NCBI GenBank assembly: GCA_025757985.1 | Contig: CP107210.1 | Coordinates: 2,976,001-3,040,000 of the forward strand | DNA length: 64,000 nucleotides | Direction of reading: 5' to 3' | Origin: Oscillospiraceae bacterium | GTDB lineage: Bacteria > Bacillota > Clostridia > Oscillospirales > Ruminococcaceae | Shown here: positions 51,926 through 61,042 of the stretch, piece by piece | Position numbering within the stretch: the stretch's first letter is position 1 | Layout of the letters: each line of letters begins with the position of its first letter | Translations under genes and position numbers: made by a program | The notes under the pieces: model-generated | Databases searched by the model: none | What the model was told of the DNA's origin: nothing | Seen by the model: only the letters and a program-made list of their open reading frames with translations

Positions 51926-53239
51926 ATGGCGAACCCGCAAAACCAGAAGCCGCCCTTTGCCCTGCGGGCACTGGGGGCCTTTGCAATCACATTGGCGGTG
52001 CTGTTTGCGCTGCTGCTGGCGGCGTATGCCCTGCCCGGCGGGCCGGTGCGCGACCATGTGTATACTTCCGCGCAGACGATCGCCGAGGAAGGGCTGTACC
52101 CGGAATACTTCGGCTTTAAGCTGTTCCAGATGGACAACTACACCGACACCGTCATGCTGTTTGAGGCGGCCTCCGCCGATGAGGCCCCGCCGCTGACGGC
52201 CATGATGACGAACACGGCCTACAATGTCGATAACTTTGAAACACTGGCCGAGGACCTGCAATGGTACATAGAAAAGGACTGGAGCACAGGCGCGCAGCGC
52301 ACCGATGCGCCCGCGCTGGTGCCCTTCTCCTACGCGCGGTACTGGCACGGCTATCTGATCTTGCTGCGACCGCTGCTGCTGGTCACAACGATCACCGGCG
52401 TGCGCATCGTGCAGTATGCCGTGCTGCTGGCGCTGCTGGCCGCCGTGCTGTGGCTGCTGCGCCGCCGCTGCGGGCTGCGGGCCTGCCTCTGGTTTGCCGT
52501 CAGCCAGCTTTTGGTCACGGTGTTCTGGGTGCCGCATCAGGTGCAGTATTTTACCTGCTTTGCTCTTGGCTACGCGGGCTGTGTCTGGGTGCTGGCAAAG
52601 CCCCGCCGCAGCGATGCCCTCTGCCTTGCGCTGCTGGTGCTGGGGGCGGCAACGGCCTTCTGTGATCTGCTGGTCACGCCGATCCTTACGCTGGGGCTGC
52701 CGCTGGTCTGCTGGCTGTTGGAGCCGCAGCAACGCCTGCGCGCCGGTCTGCCGCAGTGCGGCGTTGTGGTGGGCGGCAGCCTTTGTTGGGGCGTGGGGTA
52801 TCTGCTCTGCTGGGCGTCCAAGTGGGTGCTGGCGGGGCTTGTCACCGGACAGAATGTCATTGCCGATGCGCTGCATCAGGTAGGGGTGCGCACCGCCGCC
52901 GATACATGGCACGGCATGGAATTAACATGGAGTAATATTTTTGCATTTGTATACAATGCGTTGAACGAGCGGCGACTGCTCTGGCCGCTTGCCGCCGCCC
53001 TTGTGCTGCTGGCCGCGCTGTTTGTGCTGAGCATCCGCGGCAGGCAGCCGCTTATCCGTGCGCTGCCGCTGCTGCTCTGCACCCTGATGACTCCCGCGTG
53101 GTTCATCGTGCTGCGCACCCACAGCATCCAGCACGGCTGGTTCACATGGCGCGCGCTGGGGCTGACGCTGTTTTCCGGCATGGCATTTTTGTATTACAGC
53201 TGCGACATCCGCGCCGTGGGGCGGCGCATAAAAAGGTAA
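51926..53239 (+). CDS. Polytopic membrane protein, unknown function
   Basis: A 437-residue inner-membrane protein: a first helix (residues 14-36), an extracytoplasmic loop of about 110 residues, then about nine helices. Topology resembles GT-C type or polymerase-like proteins but no DxD or other motif stands out. Codons and GC are of core type. It precedes the LCP gene by 28 bases, so the two may be cotranscribed and act on the same envelope polymer. Confidence 0.75.
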   Translation: MANPQNQKPPFALRALGAFAITLAVLFALLLAAYALPGGPVRDHVYTSAQTIAEEGLYPEYFGFKLFQMDNYTDTVMLFEAASADEAPPLTAMMTNTAYNVDNFETLAEDLQWYIEKDWSTGAQRTDAPALVPFSYARYWHGYLILLRPLLLVTTITGVRIVQYAVLLALLAAVLWLLRRRCGLRACLWFAVSQLLVTVFWVPHQVQYFTCFALGYAGCVWVLAKPRRSDALCLALLVLGAATAFCDLLVTPILTLGLPLVCWLLEPQQRLRAGLPQCGVVVGGSLCWGVGYLLCWASKWVLAGLVTGQNVIADALHQVGVRTAADTWHGMELTWSNIFAFVYNALNERRLLWPLAAALVLLAALFVLSIRGRQPLIRALPLLLCTLMTPAWFIVLRTHSIQHGWFTWRALGLTLFSGMAFLYYSCDIRAVGRRIKR

Positions 53240-53267
53240 CATCCGCAGAGGATAGGGGAAAGTAAAA

Positions 53268-55586
53268 ATGAACGAATTGAAAACGAAAAGCGATACACAG
53301 GCCGGGGATGCCCGGCCAAAGCAGAGCCGCTGGCGCCGGCTGCCCAAGGGCGGCCGCGCGGCCGTGGTCGCGCTGGGCATCGCGGTGCTGCTGGCGGTGG
53401 CGGCGTTCCTGTATGTCAACGGCAAGCTTGACCTGCTGCGCTACAATGACGGCAGCGTCAGCGAGATGGGCGAGATCGGTGCCGAGGAGGATCAGGATCT
53501 GGACGGCACCGGCCTGACCCACACCGAGGCCGATATGGCCGTGCCCGAGGGCAGCCCTTTTGCCGACGAGGATGTGCTGAATATCCTGCTCATCGGCACG
53601 GACGAGCGCACCGAGGCCGTCAATGACGCCGATGCCTTTACCCACCTGAACCAGCTCGACGGCACGGAGGATACGACTGAGTTCAGCGATGATGCCCGTG
53701 CCGACAGTATGATCCTCGTGTCGATGGACATCAAGGATCATGTCATCCGCCTTGTGTCGATCGAGCGCGGCACCGGCGTGCCGATCCTGCTGGACGGCTA
53801 TGAGGATCAGTACGACTGGATCACCCACACCTTCCGCTACGGCGGCCCCAAGCTGACGATGAAAACGGTGGAGGAATGCTACAACATTGAGGTGGATCAC
53901 TTTGTCCGGGTCAACTTCAACTCCTTTGTCCAGATCGTCAACGCCGTGGGCGGTGTCGATATCGACATCACCGAGATGGAGGCCAAGGCCCTGAACTGGG
54001 AGGTGCCCTCCAACTCGATGCTGATCGTCAACCATGTGGACCCCGGCCTGAACCACTTTGACGGCTACACGGCGCTGCAGTACGCCCGCCTGCGCAAGAT
54101 CGACAACGACTGGAAGCGTGTCGAGCGCCAGCGCACTGTCATTAAGGCCGTGCTGGATCAGGTCAAAAACGCCAGCGTCGTGGAGCTGGACAACCTGCTC
54201 AACACGCTGCTGCCGCTGATCCAGACGAACTTTACCAAGACCGAGATCGCTGCACTGCTGGTGCAGCTGCCGGGCTTTCTGGGCTGTGATGTGCAGCAGA
54301 TGTCGCTGCCGCTGCAGGGCACCTACGGTGTGCGCACCGGCATGGATAACCGCCTGATGTATGACCCGGACTGGGTGGTGAACATCAAGGCGCTGCAGGA
54401 TTTCCTCTACAACGACAAGACCGCCGAGGAGGTCATTGCCGCCACGCCGGAGACCGCCGCCGCAGAGGCCGCGGGTGAGCTGGTCATCGCCACCCGCGAG
54501 ACCGCCGGCGCGGACGACCCCGTTGAGGTATACAACAACCGCTACCTCCATCGTGTGGATATGACCTACCCGCTTGATGCCTCGGACTTTGGGCCGGATG
54601 ACTACCGCGTCTATCTGGCCGATACCGACAACCTGCGCGGCAGCGAGCTGCGCGCCGCGCTGATCGACCGGCTGTACAGCACCGGGGTCCGGGTGCTGGG
54701 TGTGCCCGATGGCGCAGCCGCCGGTATGCTGCTGGACGACTACCTGCAGACCGGCAATGCCGCAAGCCTGAACGGCTACCTGACGGCGCTGCCTGCGGCG
54801 GAGCGCGACAGCGCCCGCACCCTGTGGCAGCAGGTCCGCACCAGCCACCCCGGTGCCCTCCATGCCGTAGGGCTTGGGGCCGATGTCCGCCGCACAACGG
54901 TAGCGCGGGCGCTCTCGGTGCTGGCTGATAACAGCAGCAAGGCCCCTGAGGAGGAGATCACACAGGCCGTGCAGGCGATGCGCAGCGGCACGCCAGCCGA
55001 TGCCGTCTACTGGTTCAAGGCCGCAATGGCAAAATATCCCCGCCAGATGGAGCGGTTCCTTGGAGGAGAGTACGCCAAGGCGACCCGCCTGTATTACGCT
55101 CTGCAGGGCACGCTGAACATCAGCAGCCCGGAGGAGCTGCCGCTCTACGATGCCAAGCAGCTGCTGCGCAGCTATCCGGAGGACGGCATCCTGCTCTTTA
55201 CCGATGAATCCAGCGCAATGCAGCAGGAGGGCAGCATGGCCGCCGCACTGCAGGCAGAGCTGGATGACCAGCCGCGTGAGGAGGATGAGGAGCCGGATAA
55301 GGTCTGCTCCATCGCGGCTGTCTACGGTACATGGAGCAACGCCGGCAGCTTTACCCCCGATGAGACCGAGACGGCTTGGGATGCCGACAGCCTGACCGAG
55401 TATCTGGGCAGTGATGCGCTGCGCGGCAAGGACATGCTGCTGGCGCTCGACGGGGAGGACAGTCCCTACCTGCGCAAGCGCTGCCTGCTGAAGGATGCCG
55501 ATGCCCCCGTGGGCGAGCAGGTGCAAAAGCTGTTTGTACTGGATAAAAACAACATGGCTTCGCCGGAAACTGCGGATGCAGAGTAA
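53268..55586 (+). CDS. LytR-CpsA-Psr protein with long C-terminal extension
   Basis: A 772-residue LCP-family protein: cytoplasmic basic N-terminus, one transmembrane helix (about 23-45), then the LCP domain (about 100-340; NILLIGTDERT, ARADSMILVSMD, INAVGGVDIDI-type VGGVDI, ALQYARLRKIDNDWKRVERQR). LCP enzymes transfer undecaprenyl-linked polymers to the cell wall. Residues about 430-770 are an extra domain with a layout reminiscent of erythromycin esterase (ELRAALIDRLYSTGVRVLG, LLDDYLQTGNAASLNGYLTA, HAVGLGADV). That likeness is by eye. Normal LCP proteins are 300-500 residues. Confidence 0.85.
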   Translation: MNELKTKSDTQAGDARPKQSRWRRLPKGGRAAVVALGIAVLLAVAAFLYVNGKLDLLRYNDGSVSEMGEIGAEEDQDLDGTGLTHTEADMAVPEGSPFADEDVLNILLIGTDERTEAVNDADAFTHLNQLDGTEDTTEFSDDARADSMILVSMDIKDHVIRLVSIERGTGVPILLDGYEDQYDWITHTFRYGGPKLTMKTVEECYNIEVDHFVRVNFNSFVQIVNAVGGVDIDITEMEAKALNWEVPSNSMLIVNHVDPGLNHFDGYTALQYARLRKIDNDWKRVERQRTVIKAVLDQVKNASVVELDNLLNTLLPLIQTNFTKTEIAALLVQLPGFLGCDVQQMSLPLQGTYGVRTGMDNRLMYDPDWVVNIKALQDFLYNDKTAEEVIAATPETAAAEAAGELVIATRETAGADDPVEVYNNRYLHRVDMTYPLDASDFGPDDYRVYLADTDNLRGSELRAALIDRLYSTGVRVLGVPDGAAAGMLLDDYLQTGNAASLNGYLTALPAAERDSARTLWQQVRTSHPGALHAVGLGADVRRTTVARALSVLADNSSKAPEEEITQAVQAMRSGTPADAVYWFKAAMAKYPRQMERFLGGEYAKATRLYYALQGTLNISSPEELPLYDAKQLLRSYPEDGILLFTDESSAMQQEGSMAAALQAELDDQPREEDEEPDKVCSIAAVYGTWSNAGSFTPDETETAWDADSLTEYLGSDALRGKDMLLALDGEDSPYLRKRCLLKDADAPVGEQVQKLFVLDKNNMASPETADAE

Positions 55587-55824
55587 AGGCAACACCGCAC
55601 AATTCCCGCCTAACGGCTTAAGCACCGCTCCGGCGGATCTCCGCGCCAAGAGCCGCCGCAAGCGGCGGTTGCGCTCCGAAGCGCCTCGCTGCGGCTCGGT
55701 GTGCGGCACGGCATCTGCGTTGCCAAAATGCTCGATAATACACAAAGTATTATCTGCGCTTTTGGCTTAGCATCTGCCGCACCTCGCTCGCCGTATCGGC
55801 ACTTAGAATTATGAGGTATTGCCT
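55587..55824. repeat. MITE-like element with terminal inverted repeats
   Basis: 238 bp bounded by 19-bp imperfect inverted repeats (AGGCAACACCGCACAATTC and, inverted, GAATTATGAGGTATTGCCT). No gene inside; the interior is GC-rich and self-complementary. Probably a non-autonomous element or intergenic repeat common in this genus. Confidence 0.75.
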
Positions 55825-55842
55825 AAAAAATGAAATTGGGTG

Positions 55843-55871
55843 TTGACAAACGCCCGCAGGTGTGGTATAAA
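55843..55871 (+). promoter_or_regulatory. Promoter of the T-box operon
   Basis: TTGACA (55843-55848) and TATAAA (55866-55871), 17-bp spacer; transcription should start near 55878, at the head of the T-box leader. Confidence 0.8.
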
Positions 55872-55877
55872 TGCTTT

Positions 55878-56158
55878 AAACCAATGAAGCGAAAGTAAAA
55901 CAGACGGCGCAGTCACAGAGAGCCCCCGGGGCTGGGAACGGGGCACAGAGCGGGTCTGCACAATGGTTCGCGGAGGGCACGGGGAAACGGAGTGATCCGC
56001 AGTATCCGTTGACGGGCAGCTCCCGTTACAGAGCAGGGGAATGTTGGTTCCCTACAGAGTGGCCGCGATACATAGCAGCGGCAAGCAAGGTGGCACCACA
56101 GATTTGTTTTATCTGCCCTTGCACAGGAGAGATTCTGTGCAGGGGCAGTTTTGTTTTC
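55878..56158 (+). ncRNA. T-box leader, probably tRNA-Trp responsive
   Basis: A classic T-box layout: an AGAG stem-I motif near 55917, the T-box sequence AGGTGGCACC (56088-56097), and a terminator stem CTGCCCTTGCACAG / CTGTGCAGGGGCAG with T run (56113-56156). A UGG triplet at 55964-55966 sits where a specifier is expected. The T-box bulge UGGC would pair with a GCCA tRNA end, which fits tRNA-Trp (discriminator G). Uncharged tRNA would stabilise the antiterminator and switch on the transporter below. Confidence 0.85.
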
Positions 56159-56319
56159 AAGCATGAGGGGAGAGGGAAGCATGAAAATGAGCCTGATGAA
56201 AGAACGATGGCAAGCCTGAATTTGTAAAATGAGTCCGCAGACCTATTTGCGCAGGGGCGGTCAATGTCCGCCTCTACAACCACAACATTACCTGTTTTAC
56301 AAATAAAGGAGAATTTATC

Positions 56320-57354
56320 ATGAAAAAGTTTGTTGCTGTTCTGTCCGCCGCCGCTATGATGACCACGCTGGCCGCCTGCGGCTCCACCGCCGATACCACC
56401 GCTTCTTCCGCCGCTGCCGAGGCAACTGCCTCCGCCGCAGAAAGCACAGCCGATACCGCTGCCAAGAGCTACAAGGTTGCCATTGTGCAGCAGCTCGACC
56501 ACGCCAGCCTCGATGAGATCCGCGTGGCTATTGAGAAAGAGCTGGACGCCAAGGCTGCCGAGAAGGGTATTGCAATCGAGTACAAGGACTTCAACGGCCA
56601 GAATGACGCCACAACGCTGAACCAGATCGGCACGCAGGTCGTCTCTGATGGGTATGATGCGGTCATCCCCATCGCTACGCTGGCAGCCCAGTGCATGACC
56701 ACCGCCTGCGAGTCCACCAAGACCCCGGTCATCTATGCGGCGATCTCCGACCCCGCTGCCGCCGACCTGACCGACATTGACTATGTGACCGGCACCTCCG
56801 ATGCGCTGAACACCCAGTCCATCATGGATATGATGTTTGCCGTGCAGCCCGACATCCAGACGGTCGGCCTGCTCTACTCCAACTCCGAGGCAAACTCCGC
56901 AACCCCCATCGCCGAGGCCAAGGCCTACCTCGATGCCAAAGGCATCTCCTATGTTGAAAAGACCGGCAATACCAACGATGAGATCATGACCGCCGCCTCC
57001 AGTCTGGTCGGTCAGGTCGATGCCGTCTTTACCCCGACCGACAATGTGGTCATGGCAGCAGCCGCTGCTGTTTCCGAGACGCTGACCAAGGGCGGCATCC
57101 CGTTCTACGCCGGCGCGGACAGCTTTGTCACGGCAGGTGCCTTCGCCACCTGCGGCGTAAACTATACCGAGCTGGGCACCTATACCGCCGATATGGCGCT
57201 GGAGGTTCTGGAGACCGGCACTGTGCCTGAGTACCACGTCATGGACGGCGGCATCATCACCGTCAACACCGAGACCGCCGCCGCGCTGGGCATTGACTAC
57301 AGCGCCTTCAACAAGCTGGCCGGTAAGGTCGTTGAGGTCACCACGGCGGAATAA
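56320..57354 (+). CDS. trpX: ABC transporter substrate-binding lipoprotein (TrpX-like)
   Basis: A 344-residue exported lipoprotein: signal peptide with lipobox LAAC (Cys near residue 20), a Ser/Ala/Thr-rich linker, then the ABC_sub_bind domain (KVAIVQQLDHASLDEIR, YVTGTSDALNTQSIMDMMF, GADSFVTAGAFATCGVNYTELG). TrpX relatives bind tryptophan or related compounds. The T-box upstream and the permease/ATPase downstream support an amino-acid importer. Confidence 0.88.
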   Translation: MKKFVAVLSAAAMMTTLAACGSTADTTASSAAAEATASAAESTADTAAKSYKVAIVQQLDHASLDEIRVAIEKELDAKAAEKGIAIEYKDFNGQNDATTLNQIGTQVVSDGYDAVIPIATLAAQCMTTACESTKTPVIYAAISDPAAADLTDIDYVTGTSDALNTQSIMDMMFAVQPDIQTVGLLYSNSEANSATPIAEAKAYLDAKGISYVEKTGNTNDEIMTAASSLVGQVDAVFTPTDNVVMAAAAAVSETLTKGGIPFYAGADSFVTAGAFATCGVNYTELGTYTADMALEVLETGTVPEYHVMDGGIITVNTETAAALGIDYSAFNKLAGKVVEVTTAE

Positions 57355-57372
57355 ACCCTCCGGGAAGAGACC

Positions 57373-57452
57373 GTAGGGGCGCATTCTATATGCGCCCGGG
57401 ATGCCTGCGCAGCCGCAGCGTCCCGCGGGCGGATATGGAATCCGCCCCTACA
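57373..57452. repeat. REP-like palindromes
   Basis: Two GTAGGGGC(N)...GCCC(CTAC)-type palindromes, each about 28 bp, facing opposite ways, between trpX and the permease gene. Same family as at 59270 and 62863. Confidence 0.75.
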
Positions 57453-57500
57453 TTGTTGTATGATAGACTGTACCATTACTTTTAGAGAGGAAGTTACCCT

Positions 57501-58418
57501 ATGTTTACCGTTGCCACCGTGCTGAATGCACTGGAGCTTGGCTTCATCTACGCGCTGGTTGCGATGGCGCTGTTCCTGAGCTTCCGCGTGCTGAACATCG
57601 CCGATATGACGACCGACGGCGCTTTCACACTGGGCTGTGCCGTCTCGGCCACCGCCGCTGTGGCCGGCCACCCGTTTTTGGGGCTGCCGCTGGCCATGCT
57701 GGCCGGTGCCGCCGCAGGCTTTGTCACGGCGTTTCTGCAGACGAGGCTGGCAGTGCCCTCCATTCTGGCGGGCATCATCACCAACACGGGGCTGTACACG
57801 GTAAACCTTGCGGTTATGGGCTTTTCCTCCAATGTGCCGATGCTCAAGACCGTGACCATCTTTACGGCGGCGCAGGGCGCACTTGGCGAGGGTGCCCCCG
57901 CCAAGCTTCTGGTCGCAGTGGTTATCACGGTGGCCGTCTGCGCCCTGCTCATCGCGTTTCTGGGCACCCGGCTGGGCCTGTCCATCCGCGCCACCGGTGA
58001 TAACCCCGACATGGTGCGCGCCTCCTCGATCAACACGGCCTTCACTGTCACAGTGGGGCTTTGCATCGCCAACGCCATGACGGCGCTGTCCGGTGCGGTG
58101 CTGGCGCAGTACCAGCGCTCTGCCGACATCAACCTTGGCACCGGCATGGTCGTTATCGGTCTGGCGTCCCTCATCATCGGCGAGACGCTCTTCGGCCGCG
58201 GCGGCATGTGGGTCAAGGCTGTGGCCGCCGTGGCGGGCAGCGTGATCTACCGCTTTATTATCGCGCTGGCACTGCGTGCCAATGTCCCCTCTGAATGTCT
58301 GAAGCTGATCTCTGCCATCATCGTGGCGCTGGCCATCGCGGCACCGGCGCTGCGCGCCAAGGCAGCCTTCCGCCGCCGCCGCGCCCATGCCGGAAAGGAG
58401 GCCGCCCGCCATGCTTGA
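57501..58418 (+). CDS. ABC transporter permease (TrpY-like)
   Basis: A 305-residue integral membrane protein with about nine helices, of the branched-chain/tryptophan-type permease family (FRVLNIADMTTDGAFTLG, LGTRLGLSIRATGDNPDMVRASSINT, NAMTALSGAVLAQYQ). The permease stop lies eight bases inside the ATPase gene. It forms the membrane channel of the T-box-controlled importer. Confidence 0.9.
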   Translation: MFTVATVLNALELGFIYALVAMALFLSFRVLNIADMTTDGAFTLGCAVSATAAVAGHPFLGLPLAMLAGAAAGFVTAFLQTRLAVPSILAGIITNTGLYTVNLAVMGFSSNVPMLKTVTIFTAAQGALGEGAPAKLLVAVVITVAVCALLIAFLGTRLGLSIRATGDNPDMVRASSINTAFTVTVGLCIANAMTALSGAVLAQYQRSADINLGTGMVVIGLASLIIGETLFGRGGMWVKAVAAVAGSVIYRFIIALALRANVPSECLKLISAIIVALAIAAPALRAKAAFRRRRAHAGKEAARHA

Positions 58419-59217
58419 GCTGAAAAATATCGGTAAGACCTTCAATCCCGGCACCGTCAATGAGAAGGTGGCGCTGCAGGGGGTGGATCTCCATTTGGCG
58501 CAGGGAGATTTCGCCACGATCGTCGGCTCCAACGGCGCGGGCAAATCCACGCTTTTCAACGCCATCGCCGGTGAGTTCATCGCCGATACCGGCACGATCA
58601 CGCTGGACGGCAAGGATATCACCTTCCTGCCGGATTTCAAGCGCTCCAAGGCTATCGGGCGGATGTTTCAGGATCCGCTGCGCGGCACGGCTCCCCACAT
58701 GACGATCGAGGAAAACCTCGCGCTGGCCTTTCTGCGGGCGTCCGGGCATACCTCGTCCTTCTCGCGCATCTCCCGCAAGGACCGCGCGCTCTTTGCCGAA
58801 AGGCTCTCCGAGCTTGGCCTTGGGCTGGAGGATCGGATGAAGCAGCCGGTGGGGCTGCTCTCCGGCGGGCAGCGTCAGGCGCTGACCCTGCTGATGGCGA
58901 CCCTCGTCACCCCCAAGCTGCTGCTGCTGGACGAGCATACCGCCGCCCTCGACCCCGCCACGGCGGATAAGGTGCTGGAGCTGACAAAGAAGATCGTGGC
59001 CGAAAACCACCTGACCTGTCTGATGATCACCCACAACATGCACGATGCACTCACCCTTGGCAACCGCACGCTGATGATGGACCACGGCCGTATCGTGCTG
59101 GACATCGGCGGCGAGGAGCGCGCCCACACAACGGTGGACGGCCTGCTCAACCGCTTTGCCGAGAATGTCGGCCATGCGCTGGACAATGACAGAATTTTGC
59201 TAAGCAAAGAGGTATAA
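58411..59217 (+). CDS. ABC transporter ATPase (TrpZ-like)
   Basis: A 268-residue ABC ATPase: Walker A GSNGAGKST, Q-loop RMFQDPL, signature LSGGQRQ, Walker B LLLLDEHTAALDP, H-loop ITHNMH. The ATG after GGAAAGGAGG is chosen; an in-frame ATG 24 bases upstream is less well placed. Energises uptake. Confidence 0.93.
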   Translation: MLELKNIGKTFNPGTVNEKVALQGVDLHLAQGDFATIVGSNGAGKSTLFNAIAGEFIADTGTITLDGKDITFLPDFKRSKAIGRMFQDPLRGTAPHMTIEENLALAFLRASGHTSSFSRISRKDRALFAERLSELGLGLEDRMKQPVGLLSGGQRQALTLLMATLVTPKLLLLDEHTAALDPATADKVLELTKKIVAENHLTCLMITHNMHDALTLGNRTLMMDHGRIVLDIGGEERAHTTVDGLLNRFAENVGHALDNDRILLSKEV

Positions 59218-59222
59218 AAAAC

Positions 59223-59258
59223 CGCCCGCACGATGAAAAATCGTGCGGGCGATTTTTT
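59223..59258 (+). terminator. Terminator of the Trp transporter operon
   Basis: CGCCCGCACGAT / ATCGTGCGGGCG stem, GAAAA loop, six T. Confidence 0.9.
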
Positions 59259-59269
59259 ACGGTTACGCG

Positions 59270-59471
59270 GTAGGGGCCGGGCATGCCCGGCCCGGCAGTA
59301 TAAGGCGAGTGAGCGTCTGCGGGAAGGCCGCGGGCCGCACATGTGCGGCCCCTACGACGCTGCTTGCCGGTCTGTAGGGGCGATTCCATATCCGCCCGCG
59401 GAGGGGTCAAGACCCCTCCCTACAAGGCGAGTGAAAAAGGAGTGCTGTAGGGGCGAACATCGTTCGCCCGC
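59270..59471. repeat. Cluster of REP-like palindromes
   Basis: Five palindromes in a row, built on GTAGGGG...CCCCTAC or shorter GC arms (GGCCGGGCATGCCCGGCC, GCCGCACATGTGCGGC, GAGGGGTCAAGACCCCTC and others), between two convergent operons. Function unknown; such arrays can pause RNA polymerase or bind gyrase in other bacteria. Confidence 0.75.
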
Positions 59472-59473
59472 TT

Positions 59474-60523
59474 TCACATCTCTGCCAAATCAAAGCGATA
59501 GATCGTGGTGGAGCTGTAGGGCTGGTCGGGCAGCAGCGTGGTATCGGGGAAGTTCGGGTGGTTCGGTGCATCGGGAAAATCCTCAGTCTCAAAGCAGACT
59601 GCATCCCGCGCGGCGTAATGGGCGCCGTCCTTGCCCTCGGTCACGGGCTTCAGGAAGTTGGCTGTGTACAGGTGCATACCGGGCAGGGTGGTCAGGACCT
59701 CCATGCGGATGCCGGTTTCGGGGCCGACTGCCCAGGCGGCGTGGCGCAGGCCGCTGTCACGGATGACATAGCACTGGTCGTAGCCGCTGCAGTCGGTCAG
59801 CGGCTTGAAATCGGCACCGATGTCCAGCCCAAGGGTCTTTTCCTCGGTAAAGTCCATCGGCGTGCCCTTGACCGGCAGCTTGCGGCCGGTCGGGATGCTC
59901 TGCGCATCGGCCTCAAGGTAGGCATCGGCGTCCACTGTTACGCGGTGGCCCAGCGCACTGCCGCTGGTGTGACCGTTCAGGTTGAAATAGCTGTGGTTCG
60001 TCATGTTGCAGACAGTCGGCGCATCGGTCGTGGCGGTGTAGCGGATGACCAGCCCGCTCTTGGCAAGGCTGTAGCGGATCTTCAGCTCCAGATTGCCGGG
60101 GAAACCGTCCGTCCCGGCAGGGCTGAACGCCGTCATCGTCACGCTGTCGGTCTCGCCGGGGGTCAGCGCAACATCAAACAGCGTGTGGTTGAAGCCGTGC
60201 AGGCCGCTGTGCAGGCAGTTTCCGTTCTGGTTGGGTGTCACATGGACGATCTCCTCATACAGCGGGAACTGCGCGCCCGCAATGCGGTTGGCAAACCGGC
60301 CCACGGCTGCGCCCATGCTGTCGGTGTTCAGCTCATAGTCGGCGGCGGTGGGGTAGCCCAGCACGACATCCACAGGGTTGCCCTTGCGGTCCGGCACAAG
60401 GATGCGGTGGATGACAGCGGCGTAGCTGAGCAGCTGTACCTCAATAAACTCATTCTTCAACACCGCCAGCTTGACAGTCTGGCCGGTGGTGGACTTGCCG
60501 AAATCCCGGATAGAAACGGACAT
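59474..60523 (-). CDS. galM: Galactose mutarotase
   Basis: A 349-residue aldose 1-epimerase interconverting alpha and beta anomers of galactose and glucose. Seen: GRFANRIAGAQFPLYEE, the catalytic His region NGNCLHSGLHGFNH, MTNHSYFNLNGH (second His) and a catalytic Glu in AVCFETEDFPDAPNHP. Standard length. It is downstream of the YerC-like gene on the minus strand, 14 bases apart. Confidence 0.92.
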   Translation of the reverse strand: MSVSIRDFGKSTTGQTVKLAVLKNEFIEVQLLSYAAVIHRILVPDRKGNPVDVVLGYPTAADYELNTDSMGAAVGRFANRIAGAQFPLYEEIVHVTPNQNGNCLHSGLHGFNHTLFDVALTPGETDSVTMTAFSPAGTDGFPGNLELKIRYSLAKSGLVIRYTATTDAPTVCNMTNHSYFNLNGHTSGSALGHRVTVDADAYLEADAQSIPTGRKLPVKGTPMDFTEEKTLGLDIGADFKPLTDCSGYDQCYVIRDSGLRHAAWAVGPETGIRMEVLTTLPGMHLYTANFLKPVTEGKDGAHYAARDAVCFETEDFPDAPNHPNFPDTTLLPDQPYSSTTIYRFDLAEM

Positions 60524-60537
60524 GACAGAAGCCTCCT

Positions 60538-60897
60538 TTATTTTTCAGCATCGGCGGGGATGCCCTGCGCGACCAGATCCTCGCGCACACTCTCGGCCAC
60601 GCTGCCGGTGCCGTAGTTCAGCATACGGTTTACACGGCTGACGGTGGCGCTGGAGGCACCCGTCTCCCGGCGGATCTCGCTGTAGACCTTGCCCTGCAAA
60701 AGGCACCCGGCCACGGCATAGCGCTGCTCCATCGTGCGCAGCTCTGTCACGGCACACAGGTCGTCAAAAAAGCGGATGCATTCCTCAAGCGTGTTCAGTC
60801 GCAGGATCGCCTCATACAGGGCGGTATTACGTTCATTTTGCTGCATAGCGTTCAGGCGCAGGTCGTGCGCCGACCTCTTTCTTTGTAAAATTTGCAT
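60538..60897 (-). CDS. YerC/TrpR-like regulator
   Basis: A 119-residue protein of the YerC/YecD branch of the Trp-repressor family (ELRTMEQRYAVAGCLLQGKVYSEIRRETGASSATVSRVNRML, a TrpR-type helix-turn-helix). Start may lie at the internal ATG giving QQNERNTALYEAI. It is first in a two-gene operon with galM. An inverted repeat TTGAC...GTCAA overlaps its promoter, a possible operator. Whether it binds tryptophan cannot be told. Confidence 0.88.
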   Translation of the reverse strand: MQILQRKRSAHDLRLNAMQQNERNTALYEAILRLNTLEECIRFFDDLCAVTELRTMEQRYAVAGCLLQGKVYSEIRRETGASSATVSRVNRMLNYGTGSVAESVREDLVAQGIPADAEK

Positions 60898-60922
60898 TTG
60901 TTTGCAGTTGGTATCTCCCTAC

Positions 60923-60951
60923 ATTCTAGCAAATTTGACCAAGCAAGTCAA
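60923..60951 (-). promoter_or_regulatory. Promoter of the yerC-like gene with palindrome
   Basis: On the minus strand TTGACT (60951-60946) and TAGAAT (60928-60923), 17-bp spacer. TTGAC and GTCAA arms form a short palindrome across the -35 region. Confidence 0.65.
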
Positions 60952-60984
60952 TACTCTAAAGTGCGAAAGTAATGCCAAAACCGC

Positions 60985-61013
60985 TTGCATTTAACACCAA
61001 ATTGTTGTATTAT
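60985..61013 (+). promoter_or_regulatory. Promoter of the DUF3592-like gene
   Basis: TTGCAT (60985-60990) and TATTAT (61008-61013), 17-bp spacer; 30 bases before the ATG. Confidence 0.6.
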
Positions 61014-61042
61014 AGAAGTACTGACTTTATGGGGAGAATCGT

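Noticed and set aside
53142..55745. A minus-strand open frame of 867 codons opposite the LCP gene
   Set aside because: It is a by-product of GC-rich codon use on the plus strand. The plus frame has a clear LCP domain, membrane helix and ribosome site; the antisense protein shows no motif.
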